Assembly: GCA_036785705.1 (NCBI GenBank)
Contig: JAWUZG010000056.1
Location: 3,473,001 to 3,537,000, forward strand
Reading direction: 5' to 3'
DNA length: 64,000 nucleotides
From: Acanthornis magna
Taxonomy: Eukaryota; Chordata; Aves; Passeriformes; Acanthizidae
Position numbers and translations under genes: made by a program. Below, piece after piece: positions 53,075 through 64,000 of the stretch. Position 1 is the stretch's first letter. Each line of letters starts with the position of its first letter. Below the pieces are notes generated by a model. That model had not been told where the DNA came from. It saw only the letters and a program-made list of their open reading frames with translations, and did no database searches.

Positions 53075-53500
53075 AAGTTTAAAAAGAAATCCAAAAAGAC
53101 GAAGACAAAAAAAGAAAAAACAAACCCAACACAACAGCGCTCTTTCCCTTTTTAAAAAGATTACACAAGCAGACTTTTCCCTCCCTTACTTCTTAGGATC
53201 GATTTGTAGGAGTAAAGGCTGGTTTAGCAGCCATCAAACCCACACTTTGTTCGTGACGATCACACCCAGCTTGTCACTAAATCGAAAAAGCGTTGGCGGT
53301 CCAAGGAAAGAGAAAAAGAACAGCAGATAGATCCTGGCACTGGCAGCTTGTTGCTCGGAGCATGGATTGGTGCCGTTTTCTCACGAAGGCAAAGAGCTGG
53401 CGATGCGGTCTCGCAGCCCTCCCATCGCGCTGTGACAGCGGACCCGGCGCTCCCCGTTATCGCTGCCCGGAGCCGCCCGGACCCCGCGGGGCGTGGCCTG
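53068..53500 (-). other. KLF13: KLF13 5' leader (approximate)
   Basis: Sequence between the KLF13 start codon and the CpG-island promoter. The part next to the ATG is A/T-rich (mostly T and C on the coding strand). If transcription starts above 53363 it includes two more short upstream ORFs: 28 codons at 53277-53363 and 13 codons at 53193-53234, both in weak context. The transcription start is not visible and the right end is inferred from promoter motif positions. Confidence 0.5.
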
Positions 53501-53770
53501 GGAACATCTGGGCGTGACGTCAGCGCGGGGCCACATCCCCCGCCAGCAGGTGGGCGGTGCGCGCGGGGGGCAGCGCCCGCCAATGGGAGGCGGCGCGCCA
53601 TTGGCTGGCGGCGCGCGCGGCCGGCACCCTCCGCCCCCGCCGGGCCACGCGGCCGCAGCGCGCAGGGCGGCGCGCGCGGACTCCTCCGCCGTTCCCGGGC
53701 ACGGCCGTGCGGCTCCCGCGCCTTTCGCTCCCTCCCCTGCACCCTCTGACGGACGAGCGCTATTCGACAA
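53380..53770 (-). promoter_or_regulatory. KLF13: KLF13 CpG-island promoter
   Basis: About 390 bases of very GC- and CpG-dense sequence immediately upstream of the KLF13 leader, with no TATA box. It contains a perfect palindromic CRE, TGACGTCA, at 53515-53522. A GC/CACCC-type box, GGGGCGTGGCC, at 53488-53498 is the class of site KLF13 itself binds. Two CCAAT boxes face each other (53580-53584 on +, 53600-53604 on -, the latter AGCCAAT). Their layout suits a TATA-less housekeeping-type promoter and would allow divergent transcription. CREB/ATF, NF-Y and KLF/Sp input is inferred from motifs only. Confidence 0.85.
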
Positions 53771-55099
53771 CATCCATGCCAGAGCTGCCCCGCGAGAGAC
53801 AATTTAACAGGCGCCGAACTGTTACCAGATTAAAACGCTGTGAAGTTGGAACTGATACAAGTGGCAGGAAGGAGCGAGGCTGCACAGTTTGGTCCGCAGC
53901 TACACAGATGGGAGCTCGGGTGTGGATTTTAATGGGTTGTGACAGGTTTAACTAACTGCCAGGGAACGCACTTGAGAGCACCTTCCTTTCTGTCAAAACT
54001 CTAGCACTCTGCAGCCTCTGAATTATTTAGAACTACAAATGCAAATAACTTAAGTTTCATTATTATTCTCTGCTTGTAAAAGATACAGCTCAGCCAGTTT
54101 TATAGAGATTAATGCCTGAATCAACAAGAGTTGTATATGTGATTAACCTTTGGAACAGAAGTAAAGAAATGCATCTGAATGAAGATCTGAAAGCACTTGT
54201 GATACCTAATACCTTTTGCTGGAACATGTTTCTCCAGACTAGTGACTATGAAATTAATGTCTTTAGCAAAGATAGCCCTTTTCTCTGAGAGGTGATCAAA
54301 GGAAGGTTGCTTTGGAAACCTTTCTGGAGTAAAAGTTTTGCGGAGTTTGAGGGGGCGTGAGAGGAAGTGAACATCTGTTCCAGAAACCCAAATAGTTTTG
54401 GTGTTAGGCTGAGCAAAAAGTTGGTTTCGTACATGTGAAAATACCACATTAAGGAGTAAAGGCTGCCGATGCTACCACTGTGCTTTGTGAAAAAACAGGA
54501 TTTATGTTCCCGTGCAGCACTGCCCCTCAAGGCCAGGTTCATGGGTAGCCTGTGCCTGCCATAGTGCCCCATGTCTGCTCGAAACAAGGCAGCCTGCGGT
54601 GCTGTCTCTGTAGCAGAGAAATAAGGTACAACCAATGCAGGAGGATGTGGTTTAATGGTGAATCAAGCCAGATCATTTTGACGCAGACATACAGGACCAT
54701 ACCATTTGTTCTGCTGAGCAGATCTACAGGAAATGTTTACACATTTTCAAATTAAAAACTTGAGTTTGAGACTTACCCATTAGATGAAAAAGGAATTCTG
54801 TGGAAAACATTTTTAGAAGAAATTTTAGTTGTGTTCAAGCTCAGCGTTTTTCTTGAGAAAGAAGAATTGCTTAAGTAGACCTACCTGACGGTTCTTCAGT
54901 AGCAGAATCAGAAAAGAAACCCTGCAGCTCTCTCAGCTGGAGAAGAAACAGGGACCGTTTTCAGGGAAATGAGGAAAGGGCGATACTTAGGCACAAGTTC
55001 TCAGTCTTAACTCCAGCATCAAGGACAATTATCAGAAAATGTAAAGTAAAAAGGAGACCTAGACTATCCTGGTCGCCAATCACCAGCAGGCTTTGGCCC
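53771..55099. other. Upstream flank between the two CpG islands
   Basis: AT-rich to average composition and no convincing ORF. The longest frames (129 and 108 codons on the - strand, 54121-54635) have no recognisable domain. It may contain divergent promoter transcripts, but nothing in the sequence shows it. Confidence 0.5.
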
Positions 55100-55760
55100 A
55101 GCACTGGGGGTTCCAGAGGCTCCCTGGTATCTCTGTGCCCTCAGCCCAGGCAGCCCCCTCAGCGCTGCTGCGCCCCTCTCCTACCACCTCTCCTCGACGC
55201 TTTCTCACGCCCTCACGGTGTGTCCTGGCCGTGCTCTTTCCCGCTGTGTAGCAGTGGCTTCCCCGAAGTCAGAGGGGCCGGTGTGGCCTGTCCCCGGCCG
55301 GGGCAGAGGTGCTGGCAGAGCGGACAGGGAGCTCGGCAAATCCTAGGAATTCCCGCGCTCAGCGCGGCCCACACCGCCTGCCCCGCGTGAGGGGAGATCC
55401 CCTCGGGAGAGCCGAGAACTCTGATTGGCTGTTCCGGCCCCCTCGGGCGCCTTTCCGACAGGGTCGGCCAATCGGGAAGGCTCTTACATGCCGTGCGAGG
55501 AGTCCCTCAGGCAGGGTGCTGGCGGGGACAGTGCCCGCAGTGGTGTCTGTGTGGCCGGCGGGTTCTGTGGGTGACCCTCTGATGCTGCTCGTGTTTTGTC
55601 TTCATGGCGTGAGCGGGCAGGACACGGCTCACCACGTTCCTGGGGTCTCTGGCCAGAGGAGAGCGGCGCGGCGTCGTGGGCACAGCCGGGCCCGCTGGCA
55701 GAGGCGCCGTTAGCGGGTAATGGCTGGTACAGCTGATGGCCGGGAGAGGGGCGGACTTTA
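55100..55760. promoter_or_regulatory. Second CpG-rich block upstream of KLF13
   Basis: About 650 bases with elevated GC and many CpG sites, isolated in AT-rich DNA about 2 kb upstream of the KLF13 island. It has an inverted pair of CCAAT boxes (ATTGG at 55424-55428, CCAAT at 55468-55472). Two kappaB-like sites are GGAATTCCC at 55346-55354 and GGGAGATCCC at 55392-55401. GTGAG-type potential splice donors occur on the + strand. The 134-codon + frame here follows from the GC richness and matches nothing I know. It may be an alternative KLF13 promoter, a divergent lncRNA promoter, or a CpG-island enhancer. Confidence 0.55.
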
Positions 55761-58700
55761 TTTTTCCAACGATCTGTTGGGTTAAAGGCTTGTGCTGAAA
55801 GCAGCTGCTGTTGTATAGGGGTGTCTGTCATGTAAAAACAGTGGCTGGAGCCAAGCCCCCCATGTTCCATGTTCTCTGCAGTTGTTCTGCCGTTCTGCAG
55901 TGAGAGCTTGTGTTCGTAGCGGGCTGGGAATGTGGCACAGTAGGGTTCAGGGTGGGCGAGGCCTCGGGAGGAGGTTTGCTTGGATGAGAACTTGCTCCTT
56001 TGGTTGGATCAACCCTATGAGCTTCCTTCTTCCTTTGGGAAAGAGCGATGTTGTGAAGATTACTTGTAATAGAAAGGCTTTTTGATGCAAAAGAAAAGCT
56101 AGTGATATTCAGCAGATGTCTATGCAGTCCAGTTAGGGGTCATGTATTACACTCTTTTAAATCATAACTGTGATTGAAAATGCACCTCTGACTTTCTAAT
56201 AGCTCGTTAGAAGTAAAATAAATCGTCTTCCAAACAATTAGAGAGTCACTATCTCTGCATGTTCAAGAGCTGGGTGTGTTGTAAGTGTGTTTGTCGTGTG
56301 GACATAATTCCAGGTGCCCAGTGCGACTTTGGCTTTAATGCAGGATTGCAAATCTCAAATGCACCTATGTGAGCTAACAGTAGTAAATAACCTCCCTGCA
56401 AGTAGCAGGGGTAAGGGGTCTGTCTCCTTTGCAAGGAATTGCAGTCATTACATTTGATCCGTGGAACAAAAAAAATTTATGGAAAATCACTAGGCAAAAT
56501 ACTGTGTCCATTTATCAACTCTTTCTTGTAATGATACATATCTACCTGTCTATTTGTTCGTTCTTACTTATTGTATGTTATTTTTTCTGATCAAGTGGAA
56601 AAGTGGATTTCTGTAAATACACAGTAAATCTCAAATTCATCTCTGTTGAGCAACTTACACCTGACTTGTTCTCACCAAAGGAGCTGAATTTTGAAAGTGA
56701 GACTACAAAAAAATTAATAAAAATAGATCCTGCCTCCTTATTTAATTTTCTTTATTTGATTATATTGTTGATGTGTTCTTACCTGCAGGCATTTGTCCCA
56801 GAGACTGAGGTGAGAATTTTTCCCTCTGTTATGACACTATTTTCTATCCACTCAAGAAATACAGTCTGTTTTTTGGCAGAGGTTTTTAGTATTTATTGTT
56901 TTCTTATTACATAATTTAGAGTTTTGTTTAGCTACAAATGCATAGCAGCAGAATAATTTTAAATTGAATCCACCTTGTTTTGCCCTTCCCGAAATAGCTC
57001 ATTGTTTTAAATTACAGGAATATGAAACTCTAAAATGCTTTGTGAAATGAAAATAGTTTTATGGACTCTGTTAACAGGAACTTTAAACAGAATAGAACAA
57101 AGTCCTTATACAAATGCCAGACTGATGTTTTATTTTGCATGGACAAAATAAAGAAAAAATAGAGCTATAGCAACATTTTTTATAACTGGTGTTACTCCGA
57201 TTGAAAGGGTGTTGTAAACCAAATAATAGTGCAGGACTGCAACATGTAAAATTGGGCAATCTGAAGTAAGAATTTTATGTGCGGGAGATATGAGGCATTT
57301 TATCTGAGAGAAATTAGTTTACTATTCTGAAGAACATGATAAGATTTAAACATGCAGTTTTATAGTAGCAGATATTTCATCAGAACTTTTCCTGTGTGAG
57401 TTTGCTCAGTAATTTTTTCTCTTTTCATACATTTCTGCTTTAAATCCAGTGAGTGAGATACAAAAAGTGTAAACCACAGGAGTTCTGTGGATTTCAGGGA
57501 AATAACATTATTTGATATCATCTCAGGAAGCTCTTTATGAGAACAGGAAAAGGAAAAGGCCATGTAGCCCCTCTCCCTGTTTCAGTTCCTACACAGCATC
57601 TGTAAGATGAAAAGATTTAGTTTAATTTTATTTTGTCTGTGTAACTAGTTCCTTTTCCAATAAAACTGAAGAAACAAGGAAAAAAAAAAAAAGGAAACAG
57701 AAAATGGCAGATGTCTCTGCCTGCATTCTTGCAGCACTTGGAGCCACAATCCTATGCTTTGACAGAATCTATCAGTCTGTACTGATGCTTCCCTGTGGTT
57801 CCGCCTTAAGTGGTTTCATGGTTTGAGGGGGAGCTCTGGAAAGAAAAGGGAATAAAAGGGGACAGAATTATAAAGCCTATGGCCTGCAGCTCTCCCAAAG
57901 ATGAGCTTGCCTAACACTGTTTCTTTTGTTGGTGTGAGGTTAATAATAATGTAGAGCTGCCCAAGATAGGAGGAGAAGGAGGCAATGAACAGGTTTCTGC
58001 CAGGAGAGAGCCATGCTTTCCACTGAATGTTTGCACAGTGTTGTTTTCACCACGTATCCTGGTGTCTTAATAAAGGAGTGTCAGATATTTAGCCTCATCT
58101 CCAGAATCCCTTTAGCTCATTTTAATTTGGACAAATTGCTGCGTTACATCAAGTAATTGCTTAAATTCATATCAACATCACTAGTAAATCTCCAGTTGTT
58201 AAAGACTTGGACTGTAAAAAAAAAAAAAAAAGGCTCTAGTGGCTTACATTTGGCAGTACTTTTGCAAAAGGTGGAGGTAAGGCTTGAATATTAAAAAAGT
58301 CGAGAAGCCATTTTTCCCTGTGAGTCAGCAGTCGGCAACTTTGACATTTCAGAAGCACAGCAAGAAGCTTTGGAGGGCTGAGAAAGCACTGTAAGCTATA
58401 GTGACAGCAATGTGCTGTGTCACTGAGCTTCCTGGACTGGCTGTGACAGGAATCCAAAATGCCAGAATATTGCCCATTGTGCTGTTGTAACTAGTGACTG
58501 CACACAAAATGGCAGAAGGTATTGTCATGGCAGTGATAAAAGAATAATTAGGAAAATAACTCTGAAGGAAAAAAAAATCTCAAATTTAAGAAGTATTTTG
58601 ATACTTCTTTTGAACACAAAAGAGATTGTGTTCTCTAGTGTGTACTATATCTGTTTGTGGTATCGTGTGTGTTGTGGAAAAGAGAGTATAATGTAAATGT

Positions 58701-61700
58701 GAACACATTCTTGCATTGAGTAGGGATTGAAAGGTTTATTTTATTTTCAGCTGTTCATTTCTACATTTGGAGACTGCAGTGACCAGTATGGTAATGTAAA
58801 GGGTAGGGAAATGGAGAGTCCCAAGTGGACTCCCTCCCATTGGTCTGACTGAATCGGTATTTATGGGCTAATATTGTATCTTTGTGGAAAATGCTAAAAG
58901 CTGAGAAAAAAAAGGAAGCACATTTGTTGTTCAATGCCTAGTCCTTTTCTGTCACAAAGCATGAAATGATAGTTTAGATCTTAGAAATGAACACCAATGA
59001 TACTGTATACAGACTGAATCCATTTTAATGGATTTCTTGGGAGGACACAATGATACCATCCACAAAATCATCAAAGCCACTGTGTGTGCAAAGAATGCTA
59101 ATGAATTTCTAAGTGGCCACACTGATTGGGGGCTGTGGGGTGCCTTACATGCTTCTAAGGTTCTGTGGCTTCTGGGCGCTGCCCCTTCCACACTGGAAAG
59201 CCCAGAGGCAGAAGTCAAGCACTCCTTTGTGAGCAGCAAACTGCAATTTTGTTAGCTGAAATTCAGTTTCTGCTTCAGCTGTCAGACACTGAGTGCTCAG
59301 CAGATCACAGGGGACACCTGCAGTTGCTGTGCTTATAGCATTCTTTTTACAGACAACCTCTGAGGCAGCTGTGATCAAAGAAATATCATGTATGAGGCTG
59401 TAGAGGCCCATTTCTCTGGTTTCTTTCAGCCACAAAGCAGGAAAAGAGGACTTCTTTAAGGTGGTAGTGCTGTTTCTTGCAATAATGACAGCTGGTCATC
59501 CTAAAAGGCTGCACAGTGATCAACATCACTGAATACACCAAGCAGGCCTGTCCCATGGTGTGCCTGACCTCTGCAGCTGAAGCACAAGAGTGTCTTGGTT
59601 CATTTCCAGGTACAGACCTGCTTTTCTGTTGTTGTCAGACCTCTGAAATGGTGACCCACAAGTCAACATTCAGGATTTTTGCTGTTAATTTCCTTTCTTA
59701 TCTTCCTTTTATGTTTCTGTCTTCTAACTTCCATAACATTGCTCTTCATTCTACGTTATAGAAGAGCAGTTCATTGAGAGCCAAGCTGTAGGTCAGTGGT
59801 CTGTAACACACTATGAAAAAACTATCAAGTGAAGGAGTTATGTCTGATGGCCAGTGGTTCTGAGATATCCAATCATAATAAGTCAGCAGCTGCACCAGTA
59901 AAGGGTCTTCTAACTGTTGATGTAAAAACCTAAGAATATTGGGAAATGTAATTTTTCTGCCATAAGAAAATAATAGAACTTAAAAGAATGATGTCCAGTT
60001 CTTCACCTGCTATGTATTTGTGAGAAATTGGGTCAGAAAAAGAAAATAACTTCTTTTAAATGCAACATCAATTTGAATAAAGCTTACCAAAGAAAAGGAG
60101 GTTGTTCAGGTTAAGGTACAGCAAACATGGGAAGGTAAAACATAAAATAATTACTTCCTCTGTTTTCACTCTCTGTAACCAGACTTCTGTCAGGTTTTGC
60201 TGTGAAGCAGAAAGTGATGAAGTTAGAAGCCATGTATTGAGCATAATCACTTCCACTGGATTTGATCCACAGCATCATTAGTTTGAGCTCGGTTTAACTC
60301 GTTTCAGTGTTGGTTTTGGTCTTTTAGGATTTACCCATTTATTATTTCTGTTTCTTAACTTCTCTGTGCTTTTTTTAATGTCTGAATATTGCATGTTGTC
60401 GCTTTTGCTAAGCTTCTTTTCATTCAAAAGCACAGAAAATACCAACACGTCATCAGGAAGTGCTCAGATGAGTTAATTGATCCAGTAGCTTATTCAGTAA
60501 AAGTTGCATAACATTCATTCACGTTCATGCTTGCAAGTCAGCAATGACTCACAGGTGAAAACACCACTGCAAAATAGTCAGCTGGATGTTTTTGCAGTAT
60601 GCTTTCTGAAGCAGATATTATAATATGTCAGATGAGTACTATGTTACCCCTACTGGAGTGGCCAATGCTCAAAAACTGGCATTTTATTTTTGCAGAATCA
60701 TTATGAGAAGATAGGATGTTTGGGTACAGTTGATGGGCAGTTGGTATGTTTGGGTGAGACCACAAACTGAATTTGGAATAGGGAGTTGTATCAGTGTCTC
60801 TCCTGCCTCTCTGTTGAGTCACTGCAAACAACAAAAGACATTCTTTCAGGCAGCATTTTGAGGTGGTGAAACACTGGTAGCTGTGCATCCCAGTGGAACC
60901 TACATGAGTAAGAAAATGGCTGCTTTCCATGGCAAAACATTATTAATAATCTGAACCTGGGCATAAAGGTGAGGGTGTAATGGAGATTCAAGAGAGGTGA
61001 TTACATGATGAGGCTGATGAGAGCTTAGCACAGCAGCTGCACATTATATTTGAAAGCACCTCTGCTTAGCCTTTTTCTTAAAAGGAGAATTTAAGCATAC
61101 TGCTGGTGGAGGAAAGATAGGACATGGGGGAAGGAGAGAAATCTGTTTTGTTGCTGCTTGATTCAGAGGTCAGCTGAGGAGAGAGATTGAGAAAGACTGA
61201 ATAACACTGAACTAGATTGCTCAGAGACCTCTTATGTTAGAGAGCTGTTGTGAGGTTGCTGAAAAAGTGGCCAAGTGCATGTGGGTGGTTATTGTGTCTA
61301 TATGAGCCTGTAATTTGTGATATGTAAAGTAAAAGTAACTGGTTTTCAACAGTCTCATGTGACCTGTGTATTTGCTTTCCCTAAAGATTGCCACTGAAGG
61401 AATAAACTGTTAATCCAAAACGTCCATTTAGCTGGGAAACTTTGACCCATTTCAAGAGTCTGAATGTAGATGGGTTTGTGATATCCCACCTCTGCAAAAT
61501 TTGTATCCTAGGTATAAGTACCCTGCCATTTGGCAAAAACCAAGTCCAGCAGAGTTTGCAGTGTGTCCAACTTCAAGAGTGTTACCCAGGTCTGTGGCAG
61601 AACCACAGAGGTTTTTAAGTGGATGCCCTTTTTTAAATGATTTATCAGCAGAGATTTCAGCTTCACTGGCCTTTGTGCAGTAAAACTTCCTTTAATTCCT

Positions 61701-61949
61701 GTCTTTAGTCTGCATCTAGGTCACTAGCCCAGGTGTGTGGTCTGTCTGTCTATCCACACAGGCTTCTGTGTAAGCTGTGCAAGTCAGCTCCCTGAGTTTT
61801 GTGTAAAATAAGTGAATCTGTCTCTTACTGTTGCATTAAGAGAGTGAAGCACCCAAGCCTGAATTCCACTGCTCTGGAAACCATTACTCAAGTGCAGCTG
61901 GAGGCTGAATGTAGGATAATGGCTGTTGACAAGGTTCAGTCAGCTTTAA
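55761..61949. other. Intergenic region upstream of KLF13
   Basis: No supported gene. AT-rich, with poly(A) runs near 57680 and 58216-58231 and scattered short ORFs without domains. In human the next gene in this direction is TRPM1, transcribed divergently from KLF13. I see no TRPM1 coding exon, so that gene would lie beyond the right end if synteny holds. Confidence 0.6.
58216..58231. repeat. Poly(A) tract
   Basis: A run of about 16 A bases on the + strand, without a recognisable retrocopy next to it. Confidence 0.85.
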
Positions 61950-62500
61950 CTGGGTGTGAGTGGGTCCCTGTGCTGGATCTGCCTGAGATGGGGTTAATTT
62001 ACTGCACAGCAGCTGTGCAGTGCTGTGCTTTGGATTTGTCACCAAGCAGTGCTGATATCACACAGATGTTTTAGCTGCTGCTGAGCAGGGCTTGCACAGC
62101 ATCCAGGCTTTCTCCATTCCTCATTGTGCCCCTGCAGTGAGGAGGCTGGGGGTGGGCAGGAGGCTGGGAGGGGACACAGCCAGGACAGCTGACCCCAGCT
62201 GATCAAAGGCATGTTCTGTACTCTACAACACCATGCTCATCAATGAGGTTGGGGTGAGTTTTCCAGGGGTTGCCATTGGTTGGGAACTGTCTGGGTATTG
62301 GTATAGCTGGTGATAAGTGATTGCTTTTGTATCACTTGTTTTTCTTTGTTTTGTTTTGTTTTTTTGCTTCCCCCTCTCCTGATTAAACTGTCTTTATCTC
62401 AGCACACAAGCTTTCTCACTTCTGCCCTTCCACTTCTCTCCCTCATCCCACTGTAGGTAGACTGAGGGAGCACCTGTTGTAGGACCTAGTTTCCTACTAC
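61950..62500 (+). mobile_element. Degenerate avian endogenous retrovirus LTR (probably solo)
   Basis: I recognise the block order of a common bird ERV LTR. In order it shows GAGATGGGGTTAATTT (from about 61986) with an adjacent CAGCAGCTG segment, a TTGCTGAGCAGGGCTTGC-like segment, then GAGGAGGCTGGGGGTGGGCA and GGGACAGCTGACCCCAGCTG. Next come a GGTTGGGAACTGTC-like and ATCACTTGTTTTTCTTTG segment, and finally GATTAAACTGTCTTTATCTC with an ATTAAA signal (62382-62387). The R/U5-like end ACTGAGGGAGCACCTG lies near 62461-62476. The TATA region and 3' end are decayed and no retroviral gene flanks it, so it is an old, inert, probably solo LTR. Both ends are approximate and no target-site duplication was established. 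Confidence 0.8.
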
Positions 62501-64000
62501 TGTGTCCTCTCTATGAAAACCAGTCCCTTTTCCTGATCCTGCCTCCCCTGGGCACTGTCCTGGTGCTCTGTTTTGGCTGGTCCAACCCACTGCTTTTGGT
62601 GACTCCTGCTCTGCTGTGGATTTCTTGGCAGCAATGGGAGATTTGCCTGAGTTGATTTTTTTTTTTCCTTTTTTTTCTTTTTTTCTTTTTCCATTTGGAA
62701 CCACTGTCAGTTCTTCTGTAGCCAAGAACTTTTATTGCCTCTTCTGCGAAGGAGATTTAGCCAGCAGATAATCCTGCTCCCAGAAACAGGGCCTGAGAAG
62801 CTAAGCCAGCCTTTCTCATCTGTGAACACATACTGCTTCACTGCCTTATTACTGTAAATTCTGTGATTCATTGTCTCCTATGTATTTAAGACATGTAGTC
62901 TCTTAAATGCAGTGTTTGTATGATTCCTTATGAACAGAAACTGTTTATGAAGCAGTGATTTGCTCTTCTCTCCTCCTCTTGTTTATTGCCCATGTTTGCA
63001 CTATATCCACTGTCAGCACAAGACCTGCATCTGGCCCATGTCTCCTGCTCCCCAGCCACTGTGCTGGCATCTTTCACTTTTATTACAGTGTTATGACTTC
63101 TCTTCATCTTTACAATAACCCTGAGACCTACATACAGTCACCTGAGTATCAGCCCTACAGATGCCTAAATTCCAGATACTTTGACTGAGGTAGGATGAGT
63201 TACCCCATAGTAATTCACAGATGCCCAAACTTAATTCATATGGGAAGATAATATAAACTAGATAAAGGCACTCTGAAGCCCAACCAAGCAACTTTCTTGT
63301 AGAATGAGAACCAGAATACCTTTGTGTATTGGTTGAAATTCTGATTCTTGCATTCTCAGAAATGCTCAGGCACAAAGTGCTGGGCACAGGTTTTGCTGAC
63401 GCTCTAAAAGCAAGTACTTTTTACCAGCATTGTTTATGCCAATAAATGGATTAAGTGCTAGGCGTGCGATTTAGATGTCATGTGTCATACGCAGACAGAC
63501 TTCAGAGAATTATCTTGGGTTTTTTTTTCAGGAACACTAGGTGACAGTGACATCATTTAACATGACAGTATGTTCTCCGCTCCTGAGTCAGTTCCTGATG
63601 CAGAAGATAGATCATATCTCTATAGCAGAGGACAGTTGCAGAAATGTGTCATCAAGCTACAAAAAAGGCTCAGTTTGTAGAGTGAAGTACAGAAATGATC
63701 ACTCATATGACTAGGTGCTGTGCAGAAACTTAGAGATATTCCCAGGAAAGGCAGGCAAAGGGGGGAAGATGGGCATGTCATATGACACAGAAGCATGAGC
63801 TATACCAGCTGGCACTATGGGAGCTGGCCCACAGGTTTCCCCATTGTCCAGTATGTCCCTGCAAAGCCATATTAATGCTCTCCATTTCTGAGAGCATTGG
63901 GCTCAAAGACATTTTGAAAATTGGGCTTCTTTTAGTGTAGCTTTGGAGACCTTCAACATCCCTTTTGTAAATTCTGTCTGTGGTTTCTTCCCTTTAAGCT
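62501..64000. other. Intergenic sequence at the right edge
   Basis: No supported gene. A 37-base homopyrimidine tract (62656-62692) explains the Lys-rich - strand frames. The rest is AT-rich with short, domain-free ORFs. Confidence 0.6.
62656..62692. repeat. Homopyrimidine (T-rich) tract
   Basis: An uninterrupted T/C run of 37 bases on the + strand, just beyond the LTR. Confidence 0.85.

Noticed and set aside
53260..53802. Several 100-180 codon ORFs on both strands in the CpG island
   Set aside because: GC-rich DNA has few stop codons; the Arg/Ala/Pro/Gly composition is typical of that and no domain is present.
55309..55713. 134-codon + strand ORF in the second CpG block
   Set aside because: Low-stop GC-rich sequence with no recognisable protein; kept only as a possible promoter region.
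59028..59255. 75-codon + frame considered as a processed pseudogene
   Set aside because: I could not match it to a known protein, and there are no adjoining homologous blocks or poly(A) tail.
62486..62725. Lys-rich - strand ORFs
   Set aside because: Produced by translation of the T-rich tract next to the LTR.

Overview
The window looks like vertebrate chromosomal DNA, most likely from a bird. It is AT-rich, has two spliced genes with long introns and UTRs, few interspersed repeats, promoter-type CpG islands, and one decayed LTR of a kind I recognise from bird genomes. Bird is an inference, and a songbird is a guess. Nothing bacterial or plasmid-like is present.

Layout. Positions 1-1996 are the end of an intron of OTUD7A (Cezanne-2, a K11-linkage deubiquitinase). 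The large last coding exon of OTUD7A runs on the + strand from about 1997 to 3433. It carries the basic linker, a conserved central block and the C-terminal A20-type zinc finger. The OTU catalytic domain lies upstream, outside the window. From 3434 to about 13.1 kb is AT-rich sequence with several poly(A) signals, the probable OTUD7A 3'UTR. About 13.2-19.8 kb is the intergenic stretch between the two convergent genes.

KLF13 (RFLAT-1/BTEB3) occupies about 19.8-53.5 kb on the - strand. The terminal coding exon is 25041-25333 and coding exon 1 is 52527-53067, joined by a 27.2 kb intron with consensus splice sites. They encode an intact 277-residue protein with three C2H2 fingers. The 3'UTR probably runs leftward from 25040 to around 19.84 kb. 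It contains an 8-mer miR-125 seed match, Pumilio-type motifs and a near-perfect palindrome. A CpG-island promoter at about 53.38-53.77 kb has a palindromic CRE, a KLF-type GC/CACCC box and two facing CCAAT boxes.

Upstream of KLF13, a second CpG-rich block at about 55.1-55.75 kb has inverted CCAAT boxes and two kappaB-like sites. It looks like an unannotated promoter or enhancer. The rest to 64 kb is intergenic apart from a degenerate avian LTR near 61.95-62.5 kb. 

The tail-to-tail OTUD7A-KLF13 order matches human 15q13.3, a neurodevelopmental microdeletion interval, so this is an ordinary conserved synteny block. I found no unknown multi-gene system. The points most worth a second look are regulatory: the distal CpG island, upstream ORFs before KLF13, a tandem splice acceptor in OTUD7A, and structured elements in the UTRs.
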